DNA of 51,174 bases from Mesorhizobium sp. (GTDB lineage Bacteria > Pseudomonadota > Alphaproteobacteria > Rhizobiales > Rhizobiaceae), in assembly GCF_024710845.1 (NCBI RefSeq), contig NZ_JANJTZ010000006.1:1-51174 (forward strand). Direction: 5' to 3'. The translations under genes were made by a program, and so were the position numbers. Of the stretch, positions 17,249 to 25,300 are shown one piece after another (the stretch's first letter is position 1; each line of letters begins with the position of its first letter). The notes below the pieces were generated by a model. The model ran no database searches. It saw only the letters and a list, made by a program, of their open reading frames with translations, and was not told the DNA's origin.

Positions 17249-18440
17249 TTGCCTCCGCGGGGTCGACCTTCAACGCTGCGCGTATTGCCACAACGCTCGC
17301 CAGTACGCAGATCACCAACACCGCGACGAAGCCGCGCGTGGCATCGCCCGGTTCAAGCAGCACATGCTTGGGGAAGATCGGCGCCCAGACGGTGGCGGCA
17401 ACCTTCCCCACCATGAAGCCGATCACGCCCAGTCCGATGGCTTCCTGCAAGATCATACCAGCAATGGTGCGGTTTTTCGTGCCGATCAGCTTGAGTACCG
17501 CGATCTCGCGGATCTTGCCGAGTGTCAGGGTGTAGATGATGAAGGCGACGATGGCCGCGCTGACGATGGCCAGAATCACCAGGAACATGCCGATCTGTTT
17601 GGCCGAGGTAGCGATCAGCTTGCCAACCAGGATCTCCTCCATCTGAGTGCGGGTATAGACTTGGAGCCGTTTCCAACGACGGATAAGCTCGGCTACCTGC
17701 TCCGGAGTGTTACCTGGCTTGATCTGCACCAGCACGGCGTTGACATAGGGATTGGTGCTTTGCGATGCGATCACCGCATCGACCAGGCCTGGCACATTTG
17801 GGCGGTTGAAGGCGGGGTTCGCTTGCGTTCGGCGCCGTTGCTGAAGTATGGCGGCGCTGTCTTTTAGGAACTGCGCTTCCTGCGCGTCCCTCAGCGGGAT
17901 AAACACCATCGGGTCGCCGTTGGAGGACACCATGCGCCGGGTCAGCCCAACGATCGTGTATTGATTGCGGCGTATCTGAATCCGGTCACTCAACTTGAAG
18001 CCTGTGGCGACATCGGCCACGGCTTCGTAGTGACCACGTGTGATTTGGCGACCCGCGACAAGATAACCGGGTTGTCCTGGTTCCCCCGTGCCGCCGGGAA
18101 CGACGCCGACAACCATCGTGCGCACGTCGCGCTCGTCCTGGCGCACCTGCATGGTGAAGTAGGTGATGTTAGCCGCGCGCGCTACGCCCGGCATGCCGAG
18201 GATGCTGCGGTACACATCGTCGTAGAGGCTGGACGGTTCGGCGTAAGGACCCAGTGTGTCTTTTTGCACGACCCAAAGGTCCGCACCACTATTGTCGAGC
18301 AAAACCTTGGCGTCATCCACCATCCCGCGGTAGACACCGGCCATGGTCAGGGTCACGCCAATCAACAGCCCCAATCCCACGCCAGTGAAGACGAACTTCC
18401 CCCAAGCGTGAAGGATGTCACGACCCGCGAGGCTTATCAT
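17238..18440 (-). CDS. FtsX/MacB-type ABC transporter permease (DevC-like)
   Basis: A 400-residue membrane protein with one N-terminal helix (about 20-40), a large periplasmic MacB-type domain (about 45-270) and three C-terminal helices (about 275-390), the DevC/FtsX layout. Conserved features include the cytoplasmic-edge IREIAVLKLIGTKNRTIAGM segment after the second helix. It overlaps the membrane-fusion gene by 4 bases upstream and the ATPase gene by 11 bases downstream. DevBCA-like systems export glycolipids, peptides or drugs; the substrate is not evident. Confidence 0.9.
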   Translation of the reverse strand: MISLAGRDILHAWGKFVFTGVGLGLLIGVTLTMAGVYRGMVDDAKVLLDNSGADLWVVQKDTLGPYAEPSSLYDDVYRSILGMPGVARAANITYFTMQVRQDERDVRTMVVGVVPGGTGEPGQPGYLVAGRQITRGHYEAVADVATGFKLSDRIQIRRNQYTIVGLTRRMVSSNGDPMVFIPLRDAQEAQFLKDSAAILQQRRRTQANPAFNRPNVPGLVDAVIASQSTNPYVNAVLVQIKPGNTPEQVAELIRRWKRLQVYTRTQMEEILVGKLIATSAKQIGMFLVILAIVSAAIVAFIIYTLTLGKIREIAVLKLIGTKNRTIAGMILQEAIGLGVIGFMVGKVAATVWAPIFPKHVLLEPGDATRGFVAVLVICVLASVVAIRAALKVDPAEAIGG

Positions 18441-19630
18441 GGTGACACCGCCGCTAGGTCCTCGACGACCGTGATGCGACTACGAACGTTGAGTGCGCCC
18501 TGGCTATATACCACCACGCTCTCGCCCGCCTGAAGCCCATCGAGAATCTGCACTCGACCGTCAAGGTCGTACGCCCCGACCTTGACGGGGACGAAGCGCA
18601 GCGAGCCATCCCTGATCGCCCAGACGCCCAGACGCCCGTCAACCCGTTGCACGCTGGCGTCAGGCACGACAGTGGCGACGGCTAGGGCGGGCAAGGCCAC
18701 GGTGATCTCGGCGAGTTCGCCAACGGGAGGCAAGAATTCGGGCGGCGCGTCGAATACGACCTTGGCGAGGGTCTCCTCGGTCACTGCGTCTGCCAACGGT
18801 TCAACGCGCAGCACATGCCCCGCAACGGTGTTCCCGGCTTCGGACCGCAAGACGATACGGGCAGGCAAACCGGCGTGGAGGCCGGATAGGCGCAATTGGT
18901 TGAAGCGCACGTTTATCCAAATACTCGCGGGGTCGATTACCTCCACCACCGCCTGTCCGGCGACGACCGTGGTTCCGGGATCGGCGCTGCGTAACACCAC
19001 CAATCCATCGACCGGCGCGATCAGTCGCAGGCTGACGCGCTGCTGGATTACCCCGTCGCGGTCGGAGCGGATCCCCACGAGCTCTTGGTTTGAGGCATCA
19101 AGATTGGCTCGCGCGGCTGCCAACACGGCTCCCGCAACCTGGCGATCTTGCCGCTTCGTCTCGACGGACACTTCACTTACGGCGCGCGTCTGCCAGAGTT
19201 GCTCGTAGCGTTGTGCCTGCGCGTCGGCATATGACTTGCGGATTATTGCGTCCTGGACCTGCGCTTCCGCTGCCAGCACTGTGGCCTCCGCGCGTTTGAT
19301 TGAGGCCTCCAGTGCGGCGACGCGGTCATCAAGGTCTACAGGGTCCATCTCCCCCAGCAACTGGCCGGCCTGAACTCTATCGCCTACCTCCACATTCACT
19401 CGTTTTATACGACCGGCAGCCGTTGGACCGATCTTGTACGTATGGCGGGCTTCTATTGTGCCGATGCCAAACAATGCGGGGGTGATCGCGAGATTCTCCG
19501 CCGCGGCGACGGTCACGGGAACCGGCGCCAACGGCCCTGAGCGCAGGGCGACATAGACGAACAGCGCGACCAGCGTTCCGAGCACGCCAATCAACGCGAG
19601 TGTGCGGCTATTCAACGACGGCAGCTTCAT
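18437..19630 (-). CDS. HlyD/MacA-family periplasmic adaptor
   Basis: A 397-residue membrane-fusion protein. One N-terminal membrane helix (LALIGVLGTLVALFVYVAL), a biotinyl-lipoyl-like half-site (GDRVQAGQLLGEMDPVDLDD), a helical hairpin at about residues 95-185, the second lipoyl half (LRLIAPVDGLVVLRSADPGT) and a C-terminal beta-barrel and membrane-proximal domain (GRVQILDGLQAGESVVVY). It links the permease to an outer-membrane channel that is not encoded here. Coupled by 4-base overlaps with both tetR upstream and the permease downstream. Confidence 0.92.
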   Translation of the reverse strand: MKLPSLNSRTLALIGVLGTLVALFVYVALRSGPLAPVPVTVAAAENLAITPALFGIGTIEARHTYKIGPTAAGRIKRVNVEVGDRVQAGQLLGEMDPVDLDDRVAALEASIKRAEATVLAAEAQVQDAIIRKSYADAQAQRYEQLWQTRAVSEVSVETKRQDRQVAGAVLAAARANLDASNQELVGIRSDRDGVIQQRVSLRLIAPVDGLVVLRSADPGTTVVAGQAVVEVIDPASIWINVRFNQLRLSGLHAGLPARIVLRSEAGNTVAGHVLRVEPLADAVTEETLAKVVFDAPPEFLPPVGELAEITVALPALAVATVVPDASVQRVDGRLGVWAIRDGSLRFVPVKVGAYDLDGRVQILDGLQAGESVVVYSQGALNVRSRITVVEDLAAVSP

Positions 19631-20247
19631 CGCAAATTCCTGATCGCGCGGCTATAGATGGCGAAGATCGCTGGTGCTTGCGCAAGGATCAGGTCCGCAT
19701 TTCCGGCCAGCAACGACTGCATCACCAGCCCTTGAATCGTGCCTATGAAAAGTGTGGCCGATGCGGTGGTATCAATCTCTGGTGCCAGCAGCCCCCGAGC
19801 CTTGCCATCCTCGATAAGGGTGACGAGTCGCGCTGAGTAGCGTCTGAGCAGTTCACGCACCATGCGTTTGGTAGCCGTATCCTGGGCGCGCTGCAGCTCG
19901 CCGAATATCATGCGCGGCACTCCGGGATGCGCGGTGACGAACTCGATGTGGGTCATGAACACAGCTTCGAGAGCCGACAGCGGCGATTCCGCCGCCTCAA
20001 TGGCCCGATCGACGCGCGCGAGTAGACGCTCGGCGACCCAAGCGATCACTGCCTCCCAGATCGAATCCTTACTCGGAAAATGACGAAACAGCGCCCCTTG
20101 CGTGAGATGCATTCGCTTAGCGATGGCGGCGGTTGTGATGTCGCTTGGATTCTGTTCGGCGGCTAACTCAACAACCGTCTCAACGGTGACGGCGCGGCGC
20201 TCCTCCGCTGGAAGGTTTCTGGGCCTTAATGACATCGCACGCCTCAC
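19627..20247 (-). CDS. TetR/AcrR-family repressor of the efflux operon
   Basis: A 206-residue regulator. The N-terminal helix-turn-helix is ITTAAIAKRMHLTQGALFRH followed by FPSKDSIWEAV, close to the AcrR consensus; the C-terminal ligand domain (about 75-200) is typical of drug-responsive members. It is the first gene of the efflux operon and overlaps the adaptor gene by 4 bases. A later ATG at 20235 (MSLRPRNLPAEER) is equally possible. The perfect palindrome at 20256-20269 lies 8 bases upstream of the longer start, which fits autoregulation and control of the whole operon. Confidence 0.9.
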   Translation of the reverse strand: MRRAMSLRPRNLPAEERRAVTVETVVELAAEQNPSDITTAAIAKRMHLTQGALFRHFPSKDSIWEAVIAWVAERLLARVDRAIEAAESPLSALEAVFMTHIEFVTAHPGVPRMIFGELQRAQDTATKRMVRELLRRYSARLVTLIEDGKARGLLAPEIDTTASATLFIGTIQGLVMQSLLAGNADLILAQAPAIFAIYSRAIRNLR

Positions 20248-20255
20248 GAAAAGAT

Positions 20256-20269
20256 AGTAATTAATTACT
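20256..20269. promoter_or_regulatory. Candidate TetR operator palindrome
   Basis: AGTAATTAATTACT is a perfect 14-base palindrome in otherwise GC-rich DNA, immediately upstream of the tetR start. TetR proteins bind such dyads as dimers. It is the best candidate for the operator of the efflux operon; binding is inferred. Confidence 0.75.
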
Positions 20270-20502
20270 CACATAGTGTTTTCTGGTTATGGTGGCAAGG
20301 CCGGCCCGCGGATGTCTCGTTCGATTCTTCGGGAGTCGCACCAACGGCCTTCACAAATGCCCTTCTTGCGCCCAGGTCCGCATTCCGATTGATCTGATGG
20401 CCCGCGGATGTGAGGGCAGCTCTTGTCAAGCCTCGCATGCGGCCTCGATGGCGGCATCTTAGCTCCGACTACGCGGGTGGAGAGCCAGTTCTGGCGCATG
20501 TA

Positions 20503-20540
20503 GGTGGTCAGAATGTCAATCGGCGCACAAAGTTGACCCC
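20503..20540. repeat. Possible insertion-sequence end (IS21-like)
   Basis: The stretch around TGGTCAGAATGTCAATCGGC followed by GCACAAAGTTGACCCC resembles the kind of terminal sequence found at IS21-type element ends. No transposase of that family is next to it, so it would be a solo end or scar. The 20270-20573 interval otherwise shows no gene. This is a weak, memory-based call. Confidence 0.25.
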
Positions 20541-20573
20541 CGATCTGCAGTGCGCCCCTCGACGTCGACAGGA

Positions 20574-20690
20574 TCAGGCGGCGGTTTTGACAGGGTGCCG
20601 GGTGTGTTGATCCTCGAACTTCTTCGTGCTCAGATATCCGAGCGCCGAGTGTAGCCTGCGCTCATTGTAGACGTGATCGATAAAGCGCGT
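20574..20690 (-). pseudogene. IS3-family transposase OrfB, C-terminal remnant
   Basis: The minus strand reads [20 protein letters not shown] then [19 protein letters not shown] and a stop, the typical end of an IS3-family integrase (N-x-R-R-L-H-S-x-L-G-Y-L-S). The rest of the gene is missing upstream, replaced abruptly by the end of another IS3-type element at about 20691. It cannot be active. Confidence 0.85.
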
Positions 20691-21358
20691 GGTCTGCCCC
20701 CTGAAAAGTGGTCCTCCCTGATGTATGGCTTTTGAGCCGATGGAGGACTGAAGGATGCCGAGAAAGAGACATAGTGCGGAAGAGATCGTCACGAAGCTTC
20801 GGCAGGTTGATGTGCTGAGTTCGCAGGGCAGACCGGTCGCAGAGGCGATCCGATCGATAGGCGTGACGGAAGTAACGTATTACCGTTGGCGGTCCGAATA
20901 GGGTGGCCTGAAGGGCGACCAGGTCAAGCGGCGGAAGGAGCTTGAGACCGAGAACTCGCGGCTTCGGCGCGCCGTCTCCGACCTGACACTGGACAAGATG
21001 ATTCTGGCGGAAGCTGCGCGGGGAAATTTCTAAGCCCCGCACGCCGCCGCGCCTACGTTGATCATGTTGTGGCTGAGCTTGGCGTTCCCGAACGGCGGGC
21101 GTGCCGGGTTCTGGGTCAATATCGATCGACGCAGCGCAAGGTTCCAACGACATCGGACGATGAAGCGGCGTTGACCGCCGACATCGTCGCGCTTGCCATT
21201 CAATATGGCCGCTACGGCTATCGCCGCATCACGGTGATGCTGACCGTGCGGGCTGGGTGGTGAACGTCAAACGGGTCGAGCGGATCTGGCGGCGTGAGGG
21301 GCTGAAGGTTCCACAGAAGCAGCCCAAACGTGGCCGTCTCTGGTTGAATGGGGGTTCG
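20691..21358 (+). mobile_element. Truncated IS3-family (IS407-group-like) element
   Basis: The left part begins near CTGAAAAGTGGTCC, a typical end sequence of this IS group. OrfA starts at 20755 ([20 protein letters not shown]) with helix-turn-helix [15 protein letters not shown], then an in-frame TAG at 20907 where the family usually reads through to a Tyr or similar residue; the leucine-zipper part resumes after it (LETENSRLRRAVSDLTLDKM). OrfB fragments follow (VAELGVPERRACRVLGQYRS, IQYGRYGYRRITVML, then a frame change to VNVKRVERIWRREGLKVPQK). The element stops at about 21358 before the DDE core. The copy is dead: nonsense, frameshift and loss of the right end. Confidence 0.82.
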
Positions 21359-21370
21359 TGTATCCATAGC

Positions 21371-21603
21371 TTAGCTGACAATACCGCTGAAGCCGAGAAA
21401 GGCGGTCAGCGTAAACAATGACGTGGATGGAAACCGAAGCGGATGAATATGTCCCTTGACCGCGACGAGTGCGCTCAGCACCGCGAGCGTCAGGGTGAGC
21501 ACTGCCGCGAAAACGGCCAGTTCCGGGCGATCGGGCGATCGGGCCGAATAGACAAAGGCGCCGCCAAGGAAGAGGATCAGGATGGAGGCGATATTCCCCT
21601 TGG
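21371..21603 (-). pseudogene. C-terminal fragment of a small membrane protein
   Basis: The minus strand carries about 75 residues ending in a stop at 21371 with two to three hydrophobic stretches (NIASILILFLGGAFVYSARS, LAVFAAVLTLTLAVLSALVA, LFTLTAFLGFSGIVS). Upstream of about 21603 the frame runs antisense through a different gene, so this is a truncated end joined there. The frame extends further to 22042 but that part is only the shadow of the binding-protein fragment. Family unknown. Confidence 0.5.
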
Positions 21604-21609
21604 CTCGGC

Positions 21610-21952
21610 GCAGGACCTGATCACTCAGCAATACCTGCCCAAGGCAAACATCCTGCGCTTCAAGACGCGCGACGAGGCCATCGTTGCGGCGATCGCTGGC
21701 AAGGCCGACGGTCTCGTCATGACCAAGAAGACGGCCGATATCGGCAAGGTCATGGTGCCAACTCCGGTGCTGTCGACGCCGTCCGTGGTTGCCGTCAACT
21801 ATGCCAGCGACGAGGTGTTCAAGAGCTTCGTCTCCGGCTGGGCCGAATACAATCGCCGCATCGGCAACAACCAGACCTGGATCGTAAAAAGGCTCGAACC
21901 ATTCGGCATCACCTTGGAAGACATGCCAGTCGGTTTCGGTTTCGGCGGCTAG
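21610..21952 (+). pseudogene. C-terminal fragment of a family-3 solute-binding protein
   Basis: The last 110 or so residues of an amino-acid-type ABC binding protein (SBP_bac_3 fold): ITQQYLPKANILRFKTRDEA, then AIAGKADGLVMTKKTADI, then NNQTWIVKRLEPFGITLEDM. The N-terminal lobe and signal peptide are missing; the join at about 21605 meets the opposite-strand membrane fragment. A sound terminator follows, which suggests this was the last gene of a former operon. Confidence 0.75.
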
Positions 21953-21983
21953 CATAAGGCCGCGAACAGAACAGACCAGACTC

Positions 21984-22015
21984 GACCGCCCTTTTCGCAG
22001 GGCGGTCTTCCTTTT
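21984..22015 (+). terminator. Rho-independent terminator
   Basis: GACCGCCC, an eight-base loop, then GGGCGGTC forms an 8-bp GC-rich stem (21984-22007), followed by TTCCTTTT. It lies 31 bases after the truncated binding-protein gene on the same strand. Confidence 0.85.
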
Positions 22016-22383
22016 GCACCAGTTGCTCAACCCACGCCCCACGGCGTAACAGAAAGAGCCGAGGCTCTGATCGCCACTGGATGACGGTTCAGTGGCAGGT
22101 CACGTTTCATGCAAGTGGCATTTGAGTCTTCGAACATTTGATGGGTGCGGTCATGTGTCATGCTGTCATGCGATGTACAGGTTGCCGCTGATCGTCATGG
22201 AGATACGCGGATCAGGTTCAACTCAATGAGTTTTTTCTCTTAATGCCTCGGGGCTCTTCCTGATCCCGATCAGACCGATCATTTGACCCTAACGTTCACG
22301 ACCTCCTCTCATGCCGCCCATCAAGGCCTCGCAGCCGCCCATCACATTATCAGGCTGCTGCGCTGCCAAGATCCCAGTGGTCC
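22016..22383. other. Gene-poor junction downstream of trbI
   Basis: I see no convincing gene here. An ATG overlapping the trbI stop (22387) opens only 32 codons of low-complexity Gly/Met-rich sequence. In related elements trbI is usually followed by a DUF2274 gene; no trace of it is visible. The element end or a deletion boundary probably lies in this interval, but no attachment-site repeat can be shown from this window alone. Confidence 0.5.
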
Positions 22384-23577
22384 TCATGACCGCTCCTTCG
22401 CGGTCCCGTAGGGCTGCATCACCATGTCCCGTTTCACAATGACCCGGACCGGAAAGCCCGGCCGGATGGTGAGGGTCGGCTGGATATTGAGCTGGCGGCG
22501 GACGATCTGCCGGCCCACGTCGGCCGCAGTATCCTGGGCGCTCTCGCGGATCGCCTTGGCGATCTCGTTCTCGTCGTCACTGGAGTCGATCTCGGTGCCA
22601 ACACCGAGAAGTGTCGAGAGCACAGCCGCGCGGAAGAGCTGCCCCCAGTGATAGTCGACCTCGTCCTCGAGACCAGAATAGCCCTGGGTGTCGGCGCCCT
22701 GGAGCCGCTCCAGCACGATGGACGTGCCGTTGGGCATGATGATGCGGTTCCAGACCAGCAGCACGCGCGACTGGCCGAAGGCGACCTGGCTATCGTATTG
22801 ACCGATCAGACGCGCGCCCTGCGGGATGAGCAGGTGCGAGCCCGTGGGGCTGTCGTAGACATGCTCGGTAACCTGGGCGGTGATCTGGCCGGGCAGATCG
22901 GACTTGATGCCGGTGATCAGCGCGGCGGCAATGACGGTGCCGGCCTGCACGACATAAGGCGAGGCCTTTTCCTGCACGCGATCCGAACTGATGGTGCGGC
23001 GGTCCGTGGCGGCATTGACGAAGGCGAGCTTGCGATCCTGCATGTTCTGGGCGGAACCCGGATCGAGCGGCGGTGGCTCGGCCGGCAGCGTCAGGCCGGT
23101 CGTCAGATCGGTCGTGTCGGGTCTTGCGGGCTGCGCGTCCGCCGCCCGCTCGCCACGACTGCTGGTGAACAATGCTGCCACACGAGCCGCCTCGATCTCG
23201 GCGAGCCGGCGCTGCTCTTCGGGATCGGCGCGCGGCGTCTGGATGTTCGGAGCGACGACAGGCTTGCCTTCCTCCTGCGCGCTGAGGATCGGCCGGCCGA
23301 GATCTCCCGGCAGCGCGGGGCCGAGCTTCGGAATGCCAGTATAGTCCTTCGGCAGGCCTGCCAACCCATCGGCCGACGTACGGTTGTCGGTGCTATAGAG
23401 CTCGGCCGAGGGATGGTTGCCACGACGGTTGGAATCGAGCGCCCAGACGAGCGCGCCGAGAATGGCGACAGCACTGACGCCGCCGAGGCCGATCAGCACC
23501 TTGCGCGACAGCCGCGTGACCTTCGGCGCTTCGGGTCGCAGGCGAAGCTCGGCCTTGATGTCCGGAGCCCCAGTCAT
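22384..23577 (-). CDS. trbI: Conjugal transfer protein TrbI (VirB10-like)
   Basis: A 397-residue VirB10-type protein that spans the envelope of the type IV secretion channel. It has a short cytoplasmic N-terminus, one membrane helix at about 26-46 (VLIGLGGVSAVAILGALVWA), a Pro-rich linker and a C-terminal beta-barrel domain from about 200 (YVVQAGTVIAAALITGIKSD, LLIPQGARLIGQYDSQVAFG, RPGFPVRVIVKRDMV). The start overlaps the trbG stop by 4 bases. It is the last gene of the trb operon here. Confidence 0.95.
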   Translation of the reverse strand: MTGAPDIKAELRLRPEAPKVTRLSRKVLIGLGGVSAVAILGALVWALDSNRRGNHPSAELYSTDNRTSADGLAGLPKDYTGIPKLGPALPGDLGRPILSAQEEGKPVVAPNIQTPRADPEEQRRLAEIEAARVAALFTSSRGERAADAQPARPDTTDLTTGLTLPAEPPPLDPGSAQNMQDRKLAFVNAATDRRTISSDRVQEKASPYVVQAGTVIAAALITGIKSDLPGQITAQVTEHVYDSPTGSHLLIPQGARLIGQYDSQVAFGQSRVLLVWNRIIMPNGTSIVLERLQGADTQGYSGLEDEVDYHWGQLFRAAVLSTLLGVGTEIDSSDDENEIAKAIRESAQDTAADVGRQIVRRQLNIQPTLTIRPGFPVRVIVKRDMVMQPYGTAKERS

Positions 23578-24614
23578 CGGAACGGCCCCGCGCTGCGTGC
23601 TGGCCTGCCGTCGGTGCGGACGATGCGAACCCGCTTCGCGGAACTCTTGTCGCCGAGGCGCAGTTCGGCGGCGGCAAAGAGGCGATCGACGACATAGTAG
23701 TTCTGGCGCGCCCGGTAGTTGACCAGTTCGGAATCGCCGGCGGAGCCGATGACGAAGAGCGGCGGCATCTCGCCCTGGCCGATGCCGGACGGAAACTCGA
23801 TATAGACCTTGTTGCCGTCGTCGAAGGCGCGCAGCGGCCGCCAGGGCGCACTGTCGCCTTCGATGCGATAGCGGAAGTTCAGCTTGGAGATGTCGACGCC
23901 GCTGGCGACAGGCTGGACCTCGGCGGCGCGGGCATTCTGGCGGCGCAGCGCGATCAACTGATCGTGCGGATACTGCCAGGAGACCGAGGCCATGTAGGTC
24001 ATCTCGGTCGACCGCAGCTCCATGTGATAGGTGCGCAGGTTGGTGTTGATGACAAGGTTGGTCTGAAGGTCGGGCCGCGTCGGCTTGACGAGGATATGAA
24101 CCTGCCTGCGATCACCGACGCCGCTCTCGGTATCGCCGACGATCCAGCGCACGGTATCGCCGGCGGCGACCGGGCCGGAGCCGACGAGCTGTTCGCCGGG
24201 CTGCAAGGCGATATCCGTGACCTGTCCCGGCGCGGCATAGACCTGATAGAGCGCACCTGCCGAGAAGGGATAGACCTGAACGGCATTGATGAAGCCGTTG
24301 CGGACGGGCTGCATGCGAGCCGCCTCGTTGGCCTGGGCGATGCGGGTTTTCGGATCGACGGGCTCGGGTTTGGCTCTGCCGCCATCGACCGGCTTCAACT
24401 GGCCGGGTAGCGGCAGACGCTTCGGAAGCTCGACCACCTTCACGGGCCCGACGGGATCGGCGGTGAGGACAGCGGGAGATGCATCGTCATAGTCGATCTC
24501 GGGCGGCGTGTATTTGCTGGCGCAACCCGCGAGCGCGGACGCTGACATCAGTACGGCGGCCAGCGCCAGCGAATGGCGTGACCCTATGCCTCTCTTGTTC
24601 ATTACCCCTTTCAT
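23574..24614 (-). CDS. trbG: Conjugal transfer protein TrbG (VirB9-like lipoprotein)
   Basis: A 346-residue VirB9-type outer-membrane-core protein. The N-terminus holds a lipoprotein signal ending ASALAGCASKYTPPE; the acidic linker and Pro/Lys-rich region lead to the VirB9 domain (VYPFSAGALYQVYAAPGQVT, PDLQTNLVINTNLRTYHMEL, LNFRYRIEGDSAPWRPLRAF, VDRLFAAAELRLGDK). Start at 24614 overlaps the trbF stop by 4 bases; an internal Met four codons later is also possible. Confidence 0.95.
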   Translation of the reverse strand: MKGVMNKRGIGSRHSLALAAVLMSASALAGCASKYTPPEIDYDDASPAVLTADPVGPVKVVELPKRLPLPGQLKPVDGGRAKPEPVDPKTRIAQANEAARMQPVRNGFINAVQVYPFSAGALYQVYAAPGQVTDIALQPGEQLVGSGPVAAGDTVRWIVGDTESGVGDRRQVHILVKPTRPDLQTNLVINTNLRTYHMELRSTEMTYMASVSWQYPHDQLIALRRQNARAAEVQPVASGVDISKLNFRYRIEGDSAPWRPLRAFDDGNKVYIEFPSGIGQGEMPPLFVIGSAGDSELVNYRARQNYYVVDRLFAAAELRLGDKSSAKRVRIVRTDGRPARSAGPFR

Positions 24615-25300
24615 GACCCCAACTCCTTCGACCAGTTGATTGCGTTGACGTAGGCTCCGAGCGGATTGGCCCTGAGCTTCTCAGGCGTGCGCGGCGGCTG
24701 GATCACCACGGTCAGGATCGCGGTCCAGCGCTCGGTGCCGGCAATCTGGCCGTTCTCGTAGCGGCGCTCGGTCCAGGCGATGCGGAACGAGTCCGGCGAG
24801 GCGCGGATGACGCTGGAGATCTCGACAGCGACCTGCTGCTTGCCGACCTTCGTGAACGGGTCGTTCGACCTCGCGTAATCATTGAGGGCGATGGCGCCGC
24901 GATCGGTGGTGTATTCGTAGGCGCGCAGCCAGTTCTGCCGCACGATGACCGGATCGGCCGGAATGCTCCTGACCTGCTCGATGAATCCGGCGAGGTGCCA
25001 GGCGATCTGCGGATCGGTGGGCTTGTAATCGGCGACGGCCGAGGCCACGGCCTGCGCCTCGCCGAAGCGGTCCACCTGAACCACCCAGGGCACGACGGTG
25101 CCTTGCGTCGATTGCCAGACGAGTGCGGTGGCGAAGCCGCCGGCGAGCGCCAACGAGCCGAAGGCCATCAGCCGCCAGTTCTTCGCCTGTACGCGGGCCG
25201 AGCCGATGCGCTCATCCCAGGTTTGCGCAGCGCGCTGATACGGCGTTTCGGGTTCGGGCGTGCGTGCGTAGCGCACCGAAGGACGTTTGAAGAGGTTCAT
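24611..25300 (-). CDS. trbF: Conjugal transfer protein TrbF (VirB8-like)
   Basis: A 229-residue inner-membrane VirB8-type scaffold. One membrane helix at about 45-65 (LMAFGSLALAGGFATALVW) is followed by the periplasmic NTF2-like domain (VVPWVVQVDRFGEAQAV, NWLRAYEYTTDRGAIALNDY, FRIAWTERRYENGQIAGTER). It overlaps trbL upstream and trbG downstream by 4 bases each. Confidence 0.95.
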   Translation of the reverse strand: MNLFKRPSVRYARTPEPETPYQRAAQTWDERIGSARVQAKNWRLMAFGSLALAGGFATALVWQSTQGTVVPWVVQVDRFGEAQAVASAVADYKPTDPQIAWHLAGFIEQVRSIPADPVIVRQNWLRAYEYTTDRGAIALNDYARSNDPFTKVGKQQVAVEISSVIRASPDSFRIAWTERRYENGQIAGTERWTAILTVVIQPPRTPEKLRANPLGAYVNAINWSKELGS

